Assembly: GCA_946480845.1 (NCBI GenBank)
Contig: CAMLLJ010000026.1
Span: 1 to 17,155, forward strand
Length of the DNA stretch: 17,155 nt
Direction of reading: 5' to 3'
Origin: an uncultured Gemmatimonadota bacterium
GTDB lineage: Bacteria > Gemmatimonadota > Gemmatimonadetes > Gemmatimonadales > GWC2-71-9
The position numbers were made by a program, and so were the translations under genes. Below, piece by piece: positions 1 through 6,628 of the stretch. The notes under the pieces were generated by a model, which saw only the letters and a list, made by a program, of their open reading frames with translations, had not been told where the DNA came from and ran no database searches. Numbering within the stretch: the stretch's first letter is position 1; every line of letters begins with the position of its first letter.

Positions 1-217
1 TGTTCTCCGCCGGCGGGTTGGTCGGCTGGACGATGTACACGTCCCGGCCCCGCACGTTCTCGTCGATCTTGACGAACAGCTCGCCGTCGGCGAAGCGCCG
101 GATGGTCACCGCGCAGAGCGGCTGCCCGAGGTGCGCCGCCACCTCTTCGGCAAGAGGGCGGTTGGCAGTGCCGCTCATGAGCAGCATCTGGCTTCGCGAC
201 AGCGAGAGATCCGTCAT
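1..217 (-). CDS. prs: Ribose-phosphate pyrophosphokinase, N-terminal part (cut by window edge)
   Basis: PRPP synthase transfers pyrophosphate from ATP to ribose 5-phosphate, giving PRPP for nucleotide, His and Trp synthesis in the cytoplasm. Seventy-two codons are visible from ATG at 217. The family's N-terminal block is clear: MLLMSGTANRPLAEEVA (residues 11-27) matches the usual 'SGxANxxLAxxIA' start, followed by RRFADGELFVKIDENVRG and DVYIVQPT, the ATP-binding/subunit-contact part of Prs. The remaining roughly 240 residues lie outside the window. There is no Shine-Dalgarno before the ATG and a promoter is predicted only about 7 nt upstream, so translation may be near-leaderless; internal ATGs at codons 11 and 14 are alternatives but also lack an SD. 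Prs downstream of ispE and tRNA-Gln is a known bacterial gene order; here a lipoprotein gene lies between. Identity is secure; the exact start is less so. Confidence 0.93.
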   Translation of the reverse strand, partial: MTDLSLSRSQMLLMSGTANRPLAEEVAAHLGQPLCAVTIRRFADGELFVKIDENVRGRDVYIVQPTNPPAEN

Positions 218-230
218 GATATAGCCGCGC

Positions 231-260
231 AAAATATCGCCCCCGATGGCCTTACGTCAA
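231..260 (-). promoter_or_regulatory. Predicted sigma70-type promoter of prs
   Basis: On the minus strand a -35 box TTGACG (260-255) is followed after 18 nt by TATTTT (236-231). The -35 matches five of six consensus bases and the -10 four of six. The expected transcription start is near 224-222, leaving a leader of only about 5-7 nt before the prs ATG at 217. This is prediction by eye; promoter consensus in this organism is not known to me. Confidence 0.45.
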
Positions 261-332
261 CTCTGGGGGCCGGCCGTGGCTGCGGCGCCACACCCGGCGA
301 GGCAGGAGCGCACCCTGGTGTGCCTCGGGTCA

Positions 333-361
333 CTGACGGCGGGGGGACGGGGTGGTACATT
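333..361 (+). promoter_or_regulatory. Possible promoter of the DUF4114-like lipoprotein gene
   Basis: CTGACG (333-338) and TACATT (356-361) are separated by 17 nt, each matching four of six consensus bases. A start near 368 would give a leader of about 95 nt. This is the best candidate in the 246-nt gap between the divergent prs and lipoprotein starts; nothing else (no RNA gene, no repeat) was recognised in that gap. Confidence 0.3.
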
Positions 362-463
362 ACCTGCGAAATTCCTGGTCCAGATATCGGTGCTCGGCCT
401 GTGCAATTGCCTGCAGTAGCGGCCGCGCGCCTGGCAGTCCGTCAAAATTCCCGGAGGAGTCCG

Positions 464-940
464 ATGCGCCTCGCGAGTCGCATGACCGCGTTGATGGTGG
501 TCGCCGGTGTGATCGGCGTCAGCGCCTGCAAGGAGAACGAGCCGAGCGGGCCGCCGGTCGAGGCCCCGCTGGAGTGCGGCGCGCCGGGCGCGCCCGCCGA
601 GGCCTGCGAGCTGCCGCTCGAGGCGGCGGCCAGCTTCCGGATCGAGCTGATCTCCACCAGCTGCACGGCGGACGGCAACAAGGTGATCCTGCTCGCGCCG
701 GTGCTCGACGAGCTCACCAACAACGCGTGCGACGAGGACGCCGGCAAGTCGTGGAACTTCCCCGGCCCGTACGCCGCCGGCACGACGCTGAACTTCAAGA
801 TCGAATCGTTCGAACTGGCTTCGCCGCCGAGCCTCCGGGCCACCGGCTCCTACCCGGTCTGGACCCTGACCTTCGAGGACGGGGGCGACTCGGACTTCAA
901 CGACATCATCCTCCGCGTCACGGCCACGCCGGTTCCCTGA
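464..940 (+). CDS. Predicted lipoprotein with a DUF4114-like acidic motif
   Basis: This 158-residue protein starts at ATG 464 behind a good ribosome binding site (GGAGGAG, 453-459). Residues 1-22 form a lipoprotein signal peptide: MRLASR, a hydrophobic stretch, then the lipobox VSAC with Cys22 as the lipidation site; Lys23 and Glu24 follow. The mature part is rich in Pro and Ala near the anchor and has further Cys pairs (around the ECGAPGAPAEAC stretch and later TSC and NNAC) that could form disulfides. The C terminus has TFEDGGDSDFNDIILRV (136-152); the D-x-D-x-N-D core (142-147) resembles the calcium-loop motif of DUF4114/LruC-type surface domains, though the domain here is short. The likely location is the periplasm or outer membrane. 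The gene stands alone between prs and tRNA-Gln on the opposite strand and ends before a strong inverted repeat. Function is unknown; the reading frame and export are well supported. Confidence 0.82.
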   Translation: MRLASRMTALMVVAGVIGVSACKENEPSGPPVEAPLECGAPGAPAEACELPLEAAASFRIELISTSCTADGNKVILLAPVLDELTNNACDEDAGKSWNFPGPYAAGTTLNFKIESFELASPPSLRATGSYPVWTLTFEDGGDSDFNDIILRVTATPVP

Positions 941-964
941 GCCGGCCGCCTTCCGGAAACAGCC

Positions 965-997
965 GACCCCCCGCTTCGAGGCTCGAAGCGGGGGGTC
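965..997. terminator. Perfect inverted repeat, likely bidirectional terminator
   Basis: GACCCCCCGCTTCGAG (965-980) is the exact reverse complement of 982-997, with one central base. The hairpin would have about 14 GC-rich pairs. It lies 24 nt after the stop of the plus-strand lipoprotein gene and 6 nt past the 3' end of the minus-strand tRNA-Gln, so it can end both convergent transcripts. There is no clear U-tract on either side (GTTG on the plus strand, GGCTGTTT on the minus strand), so intrinsic termination is inferred from position and stem strength. Confidence 0.65.
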
Positions 998-1003
998 GTT
1001 GCA

Positions 1004-1074
1004 TTGGCCCTGGTGGATTCGAACCACCATTCTCGGATCCAAAGTCCGATGTCCTGCCATTGGACGAAGGGCCA
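1004..1074 (-). tRNA. tRNA-Gln (anticodon TTG)
   Basis: The minus strand folds into a complete cloverleaf of 71 nt. The acceptor stem TGGCCCT/AGGGCCA has seven perfect pairs including the U1-A72 pair typical of bacterial tRNA-Gln; the discriminator is A. The D stem is GTCC/GGAC with a 7-nt loop, the anticodon stem TCGGA/TCCGA encloses CTTTGGA (anticodon TTG, reading CAA and by wobble CAG), and the T arm is GGTGG-TTCGAAT-CCACC. CCA is not encoded, so it must be added by nucleotidyltransferase. It begins 15 nt after the ispE stop codon, so it is probably cut from the ispE transcript by RNase P and a 3' nuclease. Confidence 0.96.
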
Positions 1075-1089
1075 GTGTCGTGCCAAAAC

Positions 1090-1965
1090 CTACAAGGAGG
1101 GGCCGCCCGCCTCCACTGGAATGACCGTGCCGTGCTTCCGGCCGAGCATCATGACGGCGTCGTCCCGGTCGCGGGCGGAGCGGTAGATGCCGAACAGCGC
1201 GGAGCCGGAGCCGCTCATCCGGCAGACCACCGGATGGGTGCCGGCGAGCGCCTCGAACGCCGCCCGGACCTCTCCGTGGCGGGCAAAGACGGGTGATTCG
1301 AAGTCGTTGCCCGCCATGCGCCCGACGTCGCCCCAGGAGCGGAGGCCGTCCAGCTCCAGCGCGACGGCGCCGCGCCGGAGGCCGGAGGCCCGGGCCTCGT
1401 CCACCCAGCCATACGCGTCGGGCGTGGCGACGGGCACCGGCGGCGCGAGAACCAGTGCCGCGGCGGCCGGGAGCGGGGGCAGCCGGAGCAGCCGTTCGCC
1501 GTGCCCCCAGGCCAGCGCGAGGGGCGCCCCGGAGAGGAAGAAGGGCACATCGCTGCCGAGGCGGGCCGCGAGCTGAAGCAACTCATGCCGGGGGATTGCG
1601 TTGCCGGCGAGTGCATTGGCGGCGATGAGCGCCGCCGCCGCGTCGCTCGATCCGCCGCCCAGCCCGGCGCGCACCGGGATGCGCTTGGTGAGCCGCAGGT
1701 GGACGCCGAACCGGTTGCCGGTGGCGTCGAGGACCAGGCGCGCGGCCCGCACCGCGAGGTTCTCGGCCGGAGGCCCGAGGCCGGTGGCGTCGCCCGCGTC
1801 CAGCGTCACACCCGGCTCGGCGGTGCGCGTGGCCTCGATCTCGTCGGCCAGGCTCAGGCGGCAGAACAGCGTCTCGATGCCGTGGAACCCGTCGGCTTCG
1901 CGCGCGAGGACCCGCAGGAAGAGGTTGACCTTGGCCGGCGCCGCGACCGTGACCGGGCCGGTCAC
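1090..1965 (-). CDS. ispE: 4-diphosphocytidyl-2-C-methyl-D-erythritol kinase
   Basis: IspE phosphorylates CDP-methylerythritol at the 2-hydroxyl using ATP, a middle step of the MEP route to isopentenyl diphosphate. The protein is 291 residues, normal for the family. A GHMP-kinase fold is shown by PAKVNLFLRV (10-19, with Lys12), READGFHGIETLF (22-34, the substrate loop), the glycine-rich ATP loop RAGLGGGSSDAAAAL from residue 99, GSDVPFFL, and the C-terminal MSGSGSALFG. The start is a GTG at 1965 overlapping the stop of the upstream flippase gene by 4 bp (GTGA), which implies translational coupling. The frame stays open far upstream but has no family similarity there. tRNA-Gln follows after 15 nt. 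Identity is secure. Confidence 0.96.
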   Translation of the reverse strand: MTGPVTVAAPAKVNLFLRVLAREADGFHGIETLFCRLSLADEIEATRTAEPGVTLDAGDATGLGPPAENLAVRAARLVLDATGNRFGVHLRLTKRIPVRAGLGGGSSDAAAALIAANALAGNAIPRHELLQLAARLGSDVPFFLSGAPLALAWGHGERLLRLPPLPAAAALVLAPPVPVATPDAYGWVDEARASGLRRGAVALELDGLRSWGDVGRMAGNDFESPVFARHGEVRAAFEALAGTHPVVCRMSGSGSALFGIYRSARDRDDAVMMLGRKHGTVIPVEAGGPSL

Positions 1966-3011
1966 GGCGGCGACGCTTCGCGCCGGAGGTCGCGCAGACT
2001 GAGCGAGGTCGAGAGCAGCGACCAGGCACCGAGCAGCACGATCGGGACGAAGGTGGTGACGTGATAGGTGACTGCGTACGCCACGGCGCGGTCCGGCGCC
2101 ACCGCGAAGAGCAGGAGGACCGCCTTGATCGCGCCTTCGAAGAGGCCGACATAGCCCGGGGTGGACGGGACGGCGATCCCGAGCACGAGCACCCCTTGCA
2201 GCAGTAGCGCGGCCGCGAAGCCGGCGGGGATGTCGAAGGCCAGGAAGGTCACGTAGAACGAAAGCGCGTTCACCAGCCAGAGCACCAGCGACCAGCCGAT
2301 CACCGATGCAAGCCGCGCGGGCGAGCGCAGTACCGAGAGCCCGTGGCGCACCCCTTCGACCAGGGCGACCAGTCTCCCGGCGAGCCGCTCCCCCGGCACC
2401 ACCTTCCGGATGACCCGCTCGGCCGCGAGCGGCCAGGCGACGACGGCCACCGCGACCAGGAGGGCAGCACCGAGCATCGCGCCCGCGATCGCCGCGAGCT
2501 GGGCGATGGGCACGCCGCCGATCGCGGTGCCGGCGGGCAGCCCGGCCGTGAAGAGTGACACTGCGAGGAGCGCCACCACGGTGAGCCCGTCGAAGACGCG
2601 CTCGACGGCGATCGAGGAAAAGGCCGCCGTGAAGCGCACCGGCGCGAGCCGGCTCACCGTGAGGGTCCGCATGATCTCGCCCATGCGGAACGGGAGCACG
2701 TTGTTGGCCATGAACCCGATCGCCACCGCGTGCCACATCGGCGGGAACGGGATGGTCCCGCCGTCATCGCGCCGGAGCAGCAGGCGCCAGCGCAGCAGCC
2801 GGAGCGGGAAGGTGGCGGTGGCGATGATGACGGCGGCGGCGAGCAGCGGAAGGCTGGCGGAGCCGATGTGGGCGCGCACCGCGCTCCATTCGACGTTGCC
2901 GAGGACCCACCAGAGGAGCAGCGCCGAGATCGCGAGACCGAGGACCGACGGCCAGATCTTCCGGTGAACGCCGGAGCGGGGGGACGCGGCGGGGGCGGGC
3001 GCGGCGCTAAT
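1962..3011 (-). CDS. Flippase-like integral membrane protein (LPG synthase TM / UPF0104 family)
   Basis: This is a multi-spanning inner-membrane protein of about 349 residues with some eight hydrophobic helices, from IWPSVLGLAISALLLWW near the N terminus to YHVTTFVPIVLLGAWSLL near the C terminus. Family marks include RLLRWRLLL, GFMANNVLPFRMGEIMR (helix-loop with the Asn and Arg-Glu characteristic of this family), SIAVERVFDG, and PSTPGYVGLFEGA. Relatives include the flippase half of MprF and proteins thought to move lipids or lipid-linked glycans. The substrate here cannot be told from sequence. It ends overlapping ispE by 4 bp. The start is unclear: there is no ATG, GTG or TTG between the upstream gene's stop (3009-3007) and the first helix. 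ATT at 3011 overlaps that stop and is given here; TTG at 3095 and GTG at 2879 (which loses helix 1) are alternatives. Confidence 0.85.
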   Translation of the reverse strand: MSAAPAPAASPRSGVHRKIWPSVLGLAISALLLWWVLGNVEWSAVRAHIGSASLPLLAAAVIIATATFPLRLLRWRLLLRRDDGGTIPFPPMWHAVAIGFMANNVLPFRMGEIMRTLTVSRLAPVRFTAAFSSIAVERVFDGLTVVALLAVSLFTAGLPAGTAIGGVPIAQLAAIAGAMLGAALLVAVAVVAWPLAAERVIRKVVPGERLAGRLVALVEGVRHGLSVLRSPARLASVIGWSLVLWLVNALSFYVTFLAFDIPAGFAAALLLQGVLVLGIAVPSTPGYVGLFEGAIKAVLLLFAVAPDRAVAYAVTYHVTTFVPIVLLGAWSLLSTSLSLRDLRREASPP

Positions 3012-4827
3012 GGGCGATGTCCAGCGCGAGCGGCACCAGGTCGAGCAGCTCGCGGAGGAGCGGTTCCACGGCGCGCAGGTCCCCCGAATCCCCAAGCCGC
3101 CTGGTGACCTCGGCGCGCACTTCGGCGGCGCGCTCCAGGGCGCCGCGGCCCGAGTAGCAGAGCGAGCGGATGTCCACGGGCGGGAGGTCGGTGGCGCGCC
3201 GCATCGGCGGAGCGGCCGGCGCCGCAGCGGCGGGCAGTGCCGCGGCTGCGGATGCGGAGGCCGGGGCGGCCGCTGCGGCGGACATGAGCTGGCGGTAGGT
3301 ATCGAACGCGCGCTCGAGCGGCAGCCGGTCGGAGGGGGCAAGCGACGCGATGTCCACGATATCGGGCTCGACGACATCGGGCTGGAGTTCCGGTTCGAGG
3401 ACCTCCGGCTCCGCTGCCGGTGCTGCGACCGCCGCAGCCGGTGCTATCGCCGCGGCCGCCTCCGCAACGGTGGGGGCTTCGCGCGGCGAAAAGACCGATT
3501 CGCCATCGAACGCCAGCGATTCGACCGGGACGACGTCGGCGTCGGCGTCCGCGCCCCGCGTCGAATCGGTCTCCTCCGCTGCCCCCGTCGCATCGAGCTG
3601 GATCGCAATCACCACGAGCCGCTCCGCCGCCACCGACTGGACCCCGGTCTCGGCGAGCCCGCTCAGCAGGCGCCCGGCCTCGCGCAGGCGGCCGCCGAAC
3701 TCCTCCGGCTCCGCCGCCGCCGCACCGCTCCCGATCGCACTGCGCGCCGCGCGGCCGAACCGCGCCAGCGCCGGCGTCACCGGGTCGGGGCCGGGCACGG
3801 CGACGGAGCGTAGGATGCTGACCAGCGCATAGAGCCGGAGGTCGCGCGCGGTGGCGGAGCCGGCACCGGTGATCCGGTCGGCGGCCTGGGCCAGGTGCTC
3901 GCCGTAGCTCACCAGCTCCACGGCGCCGAGCGGCGACGGGGCGGAGAACTGCGGCTGCGCCAGGGAGCGCTGCATCGGGTCGGCGTCGCCCTCGCGGTAG
4001 AGCGACTCGATGGGGAGGACGTCCTGCTCGGTCGCGAAGGCGCGCAGCAGGAGCTCGGTGAAGCGGCGCGCCTCGGGCGGATCGGCGTCGGGCCGGCCCT
4101 GGTCGGCCACGTCGCGCGAGACCCGCGTGAGCGCAGCGGCCGCGGCATCGAGCAGCTCGGACACACCGGGCGGCGGCGCGAAGAGCCGGGTGAGGTCACC
4201 CACCGCCAGCTCGATGCCGTCGAGGATCTCCGGGAGCGGAGTCAGGTCGCCGATCTCGGCGAGCCCGCGCAGCGACTGCATGCGGCGGAGCACGGCATAC
4301 AGGGGCTCGCGCGACTCGGGGCTGGTTTCCAGCGCGCGCGCGGCCCGGTCGAGCGCGCTCGCAATGAGCGCGCCCTCGCGCGCGACGAACGCCCTGACCC
4401 CGGTGTTGACCCCGGCCGGCTCCGCCGCGGCCAGTGGCCTGAGCGAGTCGCCGGAGGAGCTGCCGGCGAGCGCATCGAGGTCGGCCGCGATGCGTGCGGC
4501 GCGCTGGGCGTCGCCCTCGCTCCAGTCGCGCACGCGGCGAACCAGGTGCCGGAGCTCGTCCACCGCCTGTCCGGCACGCTCGCGCGTGCTCGCGTCCCAG
4601 AGGCGGCCCCGGTCGCGCAGTGCGCGGGCCAGGCCCTCGAAACCGGCCGCCGCCCGCGCGATCGCGCTGTGGTTGGCCATCAGCGCCGAGCCGCGCAGTG
4701 CGCGCGCAGTGCGGAGCAGCTCGGCGGGGGCCGGCGCGTCGCCCTGCGTGATCAGCACTTCGAGCCGGTCGAGGCATTCGCCCGCCTCCAGGGCGAAGAA
4801 ATCGGCGGCGCCAAGCGGGTTGGTCAT
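3007..4827 (-). CDS. Large Hpt-like protein lacking the phospho-histidine
   Basis: The protein has 606 residues, starts at ATG 4827 with GGAG 5 nt upstream, and has no signal peptide, so it is probably cytoplasmic. Residues 5-120 look like a CheA-P1/Hpt helical bundle: LLRTARALRGSALMANHSAI (37-56) aligns with the canonical 'AAHTLKGSA' helix, but the phosphorylated His is replaced by Arg42. A second similar segment, LRRMQSLRGLAEIGDLTPLP (180-199), has Gln184 at that place. The middle is helical; residues around 420-560 are a low-complexity Ala/Pro/Glu linker; the C terminus is another helical piece. In known systems such domains dock response regulators or CheA kinase domains, but without His no phosphotransfer is expected at these sites. 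The gene sits 12 nt after pdxJ and before the flippase gene. Function is unknown; a scaffold or pseudo-phosphotransfer role is inference. Confidence 0.72.
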   Translation of the reverse strand: MTNPLGAADFFALEAGECLDRLEVLITQGDAPAPAELLRTARALRGSALMANHSAIARAAAGFEGLARALRDRGRLWDASTRERAGQAVDELRHLVRRVRDWSEGDAQRAARIAADLDALAGSSSGDSLRPLAAAEPAGVNTGVRAFVAREGALIASALDRAARALETSPESREPLYAVLRRMQSLRGLAEIGDLTPLPEILDGIELAVGDLTRLFAPPPGVSELLDAAAAALTRVSRDVADQGRPDADPPEARRFTELLLRAFATEQDVLPIESLYREGDADPMQRSLAQPQFSAPSPLGAVELVSYGEHLAQAADRITGAGSATARDLRLYALVSILRSVAVPGPDPVTPALARFGRAARSAIGSGAAAAEPEEFGGRLREAGRLLSGLAETGVQSVAAERLVVIAIQLDATGAAEETDSTRGADADADVVPVESLAFDGESVFSPREAPTVAEAAAAIAPAAAVAAPAAEPEVLEPELQPDVVEPDIVDIASLAPSDRLPLERAFDTYRQLMSAAAAAPASASAAAALPAAAAPAAPPMRRATDLPPVDIRSLCYSGRGALERAAEVRAEVTRRLGDSGDLRAVEPLLRELLDLVPLALDIAH

Positions 4828-4839
4828 GGCTGCTCCAAG

Positions 4840-5550
4840 CTAGCGACGGTCCACCAGGCGGCGCATCTCCGCCACGGCCGCGGCGAAGCCGGTGGTCACC
4901 GACCGGCTGACGATGCTGTGGCCGATATTGAGCTCCTCGATTTCCGCGATCGCGGCGACCGGGCCGACGTTCTGGTAGGTGAGGCCATGCCCGGCGTGAA
5001 CGGCGAGCCCATGCTCGCGGCCGAGGCGGGCGGCGCGGCGCAGCTCGTCGAGGGCCGAGTCGCCGTCGCGCCAGTGGTGCGCATACCGGCCGGTGTGCAG
5101 CTCGACCGCCGGGACACCGAGGGACGCTGAGCGCTCGATCGCCTCGAGCTCCGGGTCGATGAAGAGGCTCACCCGGATGCCGGCGCCGGAAAGCCGCCGG
5201 ACCGTCTCCGCCAGCCGGTTGCCGCCCGCGGCGAGGTCCAGGCCGCCCTCCGTGGTCACTTCCTCGCGCCGTTCGGGGACGATCGTCGCCTGGAAAGGAC
5301 GCAACCTGCAGGCCAGATCCACGATCGGGCCGCTGGTGGCCAGCTCCAGGTTGAGCACGGTGCGCACGGAGCTTGCAAGGCGCTCGACGTCCCGGTCCTG
5401 GATATGGCGCCGGTCCTCGCGCAGGTGCGCCGTGATTCCGTCGGCGCCCGCGTCCTCCGCGAGGCGGGCGGCGGCCACGGGATCGGGCTCGTCGGTGCGC
5501 CGCGCTTCGCGCAGCGTCGCGACGTGGTCGATATTGATGTAGAGCCGCAT
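4840..5550 (-). CDS. pdxJ: Pyridoxine 5'-phosphate synthase
   Basis: PdxJ condenses 1-deoxyxylulose 5-phosphate with 3-amino-2-oxopropyl phosphate to make pyridoxine 5'-phosphate, the last ring-forming step of the DXP-dependent vitamin B6 route. The protein has 236 residues, usual for the family, in a TIM barrel. Clear family blocks are [16 protein letters not shown] (2-17), [16 protein letters not shown] with the catalytic-region His42 and Arg44, NLELA with Glu69, the phosphate-loop block [23 protein letters not shown] and [10 protein letters not shown] with His188. I chose ATG 5550 because the family starts there; an in-frame TTG at 5577 would add nine unconserved residues. It leads the minus-strand run pdxJ - Hpt-like gene - flippase - ispE - tRNA-Gln. 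Both pdxJ and ispE draw on deoxyxylulose phosphate chemistry, so their grouping may be meaningful. Confidence 0.96.
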   Translation of the reverse strand: MRLYINIDHVATLREARRTDEPDPVAAARLAEDAGADGITAHLREDRRHIQDRDVERLASSVRTVLNLELATSGPIVDLACRLRPFQATIVPERREEVTTEGGLDLAAGGNRLAETVRRLSGAGIRVSLFIDPELEAIERSASLGVPAVELHTGRYAHHWRDGDSALDELRRAARLGREHGLAVHAGHGLTYQNVGPVAAIAEIEELNIGHSIVSRSVTTGFAAAVAEMRRLVDRR

Positions 5551-5580
5551 GCCGATGGTTGTAGGTGGGTTTTCCAATCG

Positions 5581-5586
5581 ATTATC
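5581..5586 (-). promoter_or_regulatory. Possible -10 element of the pdxJ operon
   Basis: On the minus strand GATAAT (5586-5581) matches five of six bases of TATAAT and would give a leader of about 24 nt before the pdxJ ATG. No convincing -35 box lies at the right distance. The 70-nt gap between pdxJ and the divergent lipoprotein gene must hold promoters for both directions; on the plus strand only weak matches were seen. Confidence 0.25.
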
Positions 5587-5607
5587 TTCGCTTCAGACCT
5601 CGTGCCC

Positions 5608-5612
5608 GGGAG
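5608..5612 (+). promoter_or_regulatory. Ribosome binding site deciding the TTG start at 5621
   Basis: GGGAG ends 8 nt before TTG 5621. An upstream in-frame ATG at 5549 would put an unrelated stretch before the signal peptide and would overlap the pdxJ start. The site plus the position of the signal peptide favour the TTG. Confidence 0.6.
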
Positions 5613-5620
5613 ATGGCGCC

Positions 5621-6109
5621 TTGACTCACCGATCGTGGCTTCTCACCACCGCCGTCGCCCTCGCTGCCTGCGGCGGGACGAGCCGCACCTCCGTTGCGCA
5701 GTCGAATGTCTCGCCGGCGCAGAATGCCGCCGCCGCCGCTGCCGAAGCAACGGTGCAGGGGTTCATGCAGGCAGTGGCGGACAGCAACCTCGCCAAGATG
5801 GCCGACCTCTGGGGTTCCGCCAAGGGCCCGGCGTCGAAGACGAAGGAGCCGAAGGATTACGAGCGCCGCATCGTCATCATGCAGGCCTACCTGCGCGAGT
5901 CCCCCCACCGGATCGTCTCCAACCAGCAGGAAGGCACCAATGCCTCCCGCCGGGTGGTGCAGGTCGAGATGGAGCGGGACAAATGCTCCAAGATGGTCCC
6001 CTTCCAGCTCACCAGGGCGGGCAATGGGACCTGGCTGATCAACTCCATCGATCTCGCGATCCTCGGCAGTCCGGGGGCGAACTGCAATCCCGAGGACGAG
6101 AAGAACTGA
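5621..6109 (+). CDS. Predicted lipoprotein of unknown function
   Basis: The protein has 162 residues from a TTG start at 5621. Residues 1-17 are a short lipoprotein signal peptide (THRSWLLTTAVALAAC) with the lipobox LAAC and lipidation at Cys17; GG follows, so transport to the outer membrane is plausible. After an Ala/Ser/Gln-rich linker, the segment AEATVQGFMQAVADSNLAKMADLWG resembles the first helices of NTF2-like/DUF4878-type small alpha+beta domains, and the end holds strands such as RRVVQVEMERD and GTWLINSIDLAIL, consistent with that fold. Two further Cys residues (in DKCSKM and ANCNPED) could pair. The gene is divergent from pdxJ and convergent with the epimerase gene. No specific function can be assigned; the NTF2-like guess is modest. 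Confidence 0.8.
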   Translation: MTHRSWLLTTAVALAACGGTSRTSVAQSNVSPAQNAAAAAAEATVQGFMQAVADSNLAKMADLWGSAKGPASKTKEPKDYERRIVIMQAYLRESPHRIVSNQQEGTNASRRVVQVEMERDKCSKMVPFQLTRAGNGTWLINSIDLAILGSPGANCNPEDEKN

Positions 6110-6123
6110 CCGGGAACCCCGGT
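6109..6123. terminator. Small hairpin between convergent genes
   Basis: ACCGGG (6109-6114) and CCCGGT (6118-6123) form a 6-bp stem with a 3-nt loop right at the lipoprotein stop codon, 8 nt from the convergent epimerase stop. No U-tract follows, so termination is only suggested. Confidence 0.25.
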
Positions 6124-6130
6124 ACGTTAC

Positions 6131-6526
6131 CTATTCAGTGAGCTCGAGCAGGATCCCGGCCGTGGACTTGGGGTGGATGAAGGCGATCCGGCGGCCCCCG
6201 GCGCCGGTCCGGGGCTCGGAGTCGATCAGCCGGTAGCCCGCGGCCCGGCAGGCATCGAGGGCGGCGTCGAGATCGGCAACCCGGTAGCAGATGTGGTGGA
6301 TCCCGGGCCCCCGCTTCGCCAGGAACCGCGCAATCGGGCCGTCGGGATCACGGGGCGCCAGGAGCTCGATCTCCGACTCGCCCAGCGGGAACGACACGAT
6401 GGTGGCGCCGTCGGCCACCTCCGGTGCATGGGGCGTGAGGCCCAGGATCTCGGAATAGAAGGCGGCAGCGGCGTCGAGGTCGGAAACCGCGATGCCGACG
6501 TGAGCTATTCGGGGGGCGTCAGGCAA
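6131..6526 (-). CDS. mce: Methylmalonyl-CoA epimerase
   Basis: The enzyme interconverts (S)- and (R)-methylmalonyl-CoA, linking propionyl-CoA carboxylation with B12-dependent methylmalonyl-CoA mutase. The protein has 131 residues and two vicinal-oxygen-chelate repeats: [20 protein letters not shown] (7-26) with metal ligand His9, the segment [27 protein letters not shown] (from residue 74) with the His pair 77/78, and the closing GILLELTE with ligand Glu128. [12 protein letters not shown] is the typical family ending. Start is TTG 6526, with GGAG 7 nt upstream; another TTG at 6544 would add six unconserved residues. It is divergent from trxA and not beside the mutase or carboxylase within this window. 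Glyoxalase-type relatives are possible, but length and the C-terminal block favour the epimerase. Confidence 0.9.
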   Translation of the reverse strand: MPDAPRIAHVGIAVSDLDAAAAFYSEILGLTPHAPEVADGATIVSFPLGESEIELLAPRDPDGPIARFLAKRGPGIHHICYRVADLDAALDACRAAGYRLIDSEPRTGAGGRRIAFIHPKSTAGILLELTE

Positions 6527-6533
6527 GCGAGCT

Positions 6534-6537
6534 CTCC
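6534..6537 (-). promoter_or_regulatory. Ribosome binding site for the TTG start of mce
   Basis: GGAG on the minus strand lies 7 nt before TTG 6526. It supports this TTG over the in-frame TTG at 6544, which has no such site. Confidence 0.55.
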
Positions 6538-6628
6538 GTTCCAAAGTGTAAGAGGCCGGGAATCCGGCCAGCAGGCATCCTCAGCTCTGGGCCCTGGTAG
6601 GGGCCGGAAACGATTGGAGAATAACAGC

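Noticed and set aside
131..463. Extension of the first lipoprotein frame back to 131
   Set aside because: The extension overlaps the start of prs, lacks similarity and would bury the lipoprotein signal peptide; ATG 464 has a strong ribosome binding site.
1966..2736. Upstream extension of the ispE frame by 257 codons, suggesting a fusion
   Set aside because: The extension translates to Arg/Ala-rich sequence antisense in frame to the flippase gene, which has clear membrane helices; IspE starts at the GTGA overlap.
5549..5620. ATG 5549 as start of the second lipoprotein
   Set aside because: It would add 24 residues before the signal peptide and overlap the pdxJ start; TTG 5621 has a ribosome binding site at the right distance.
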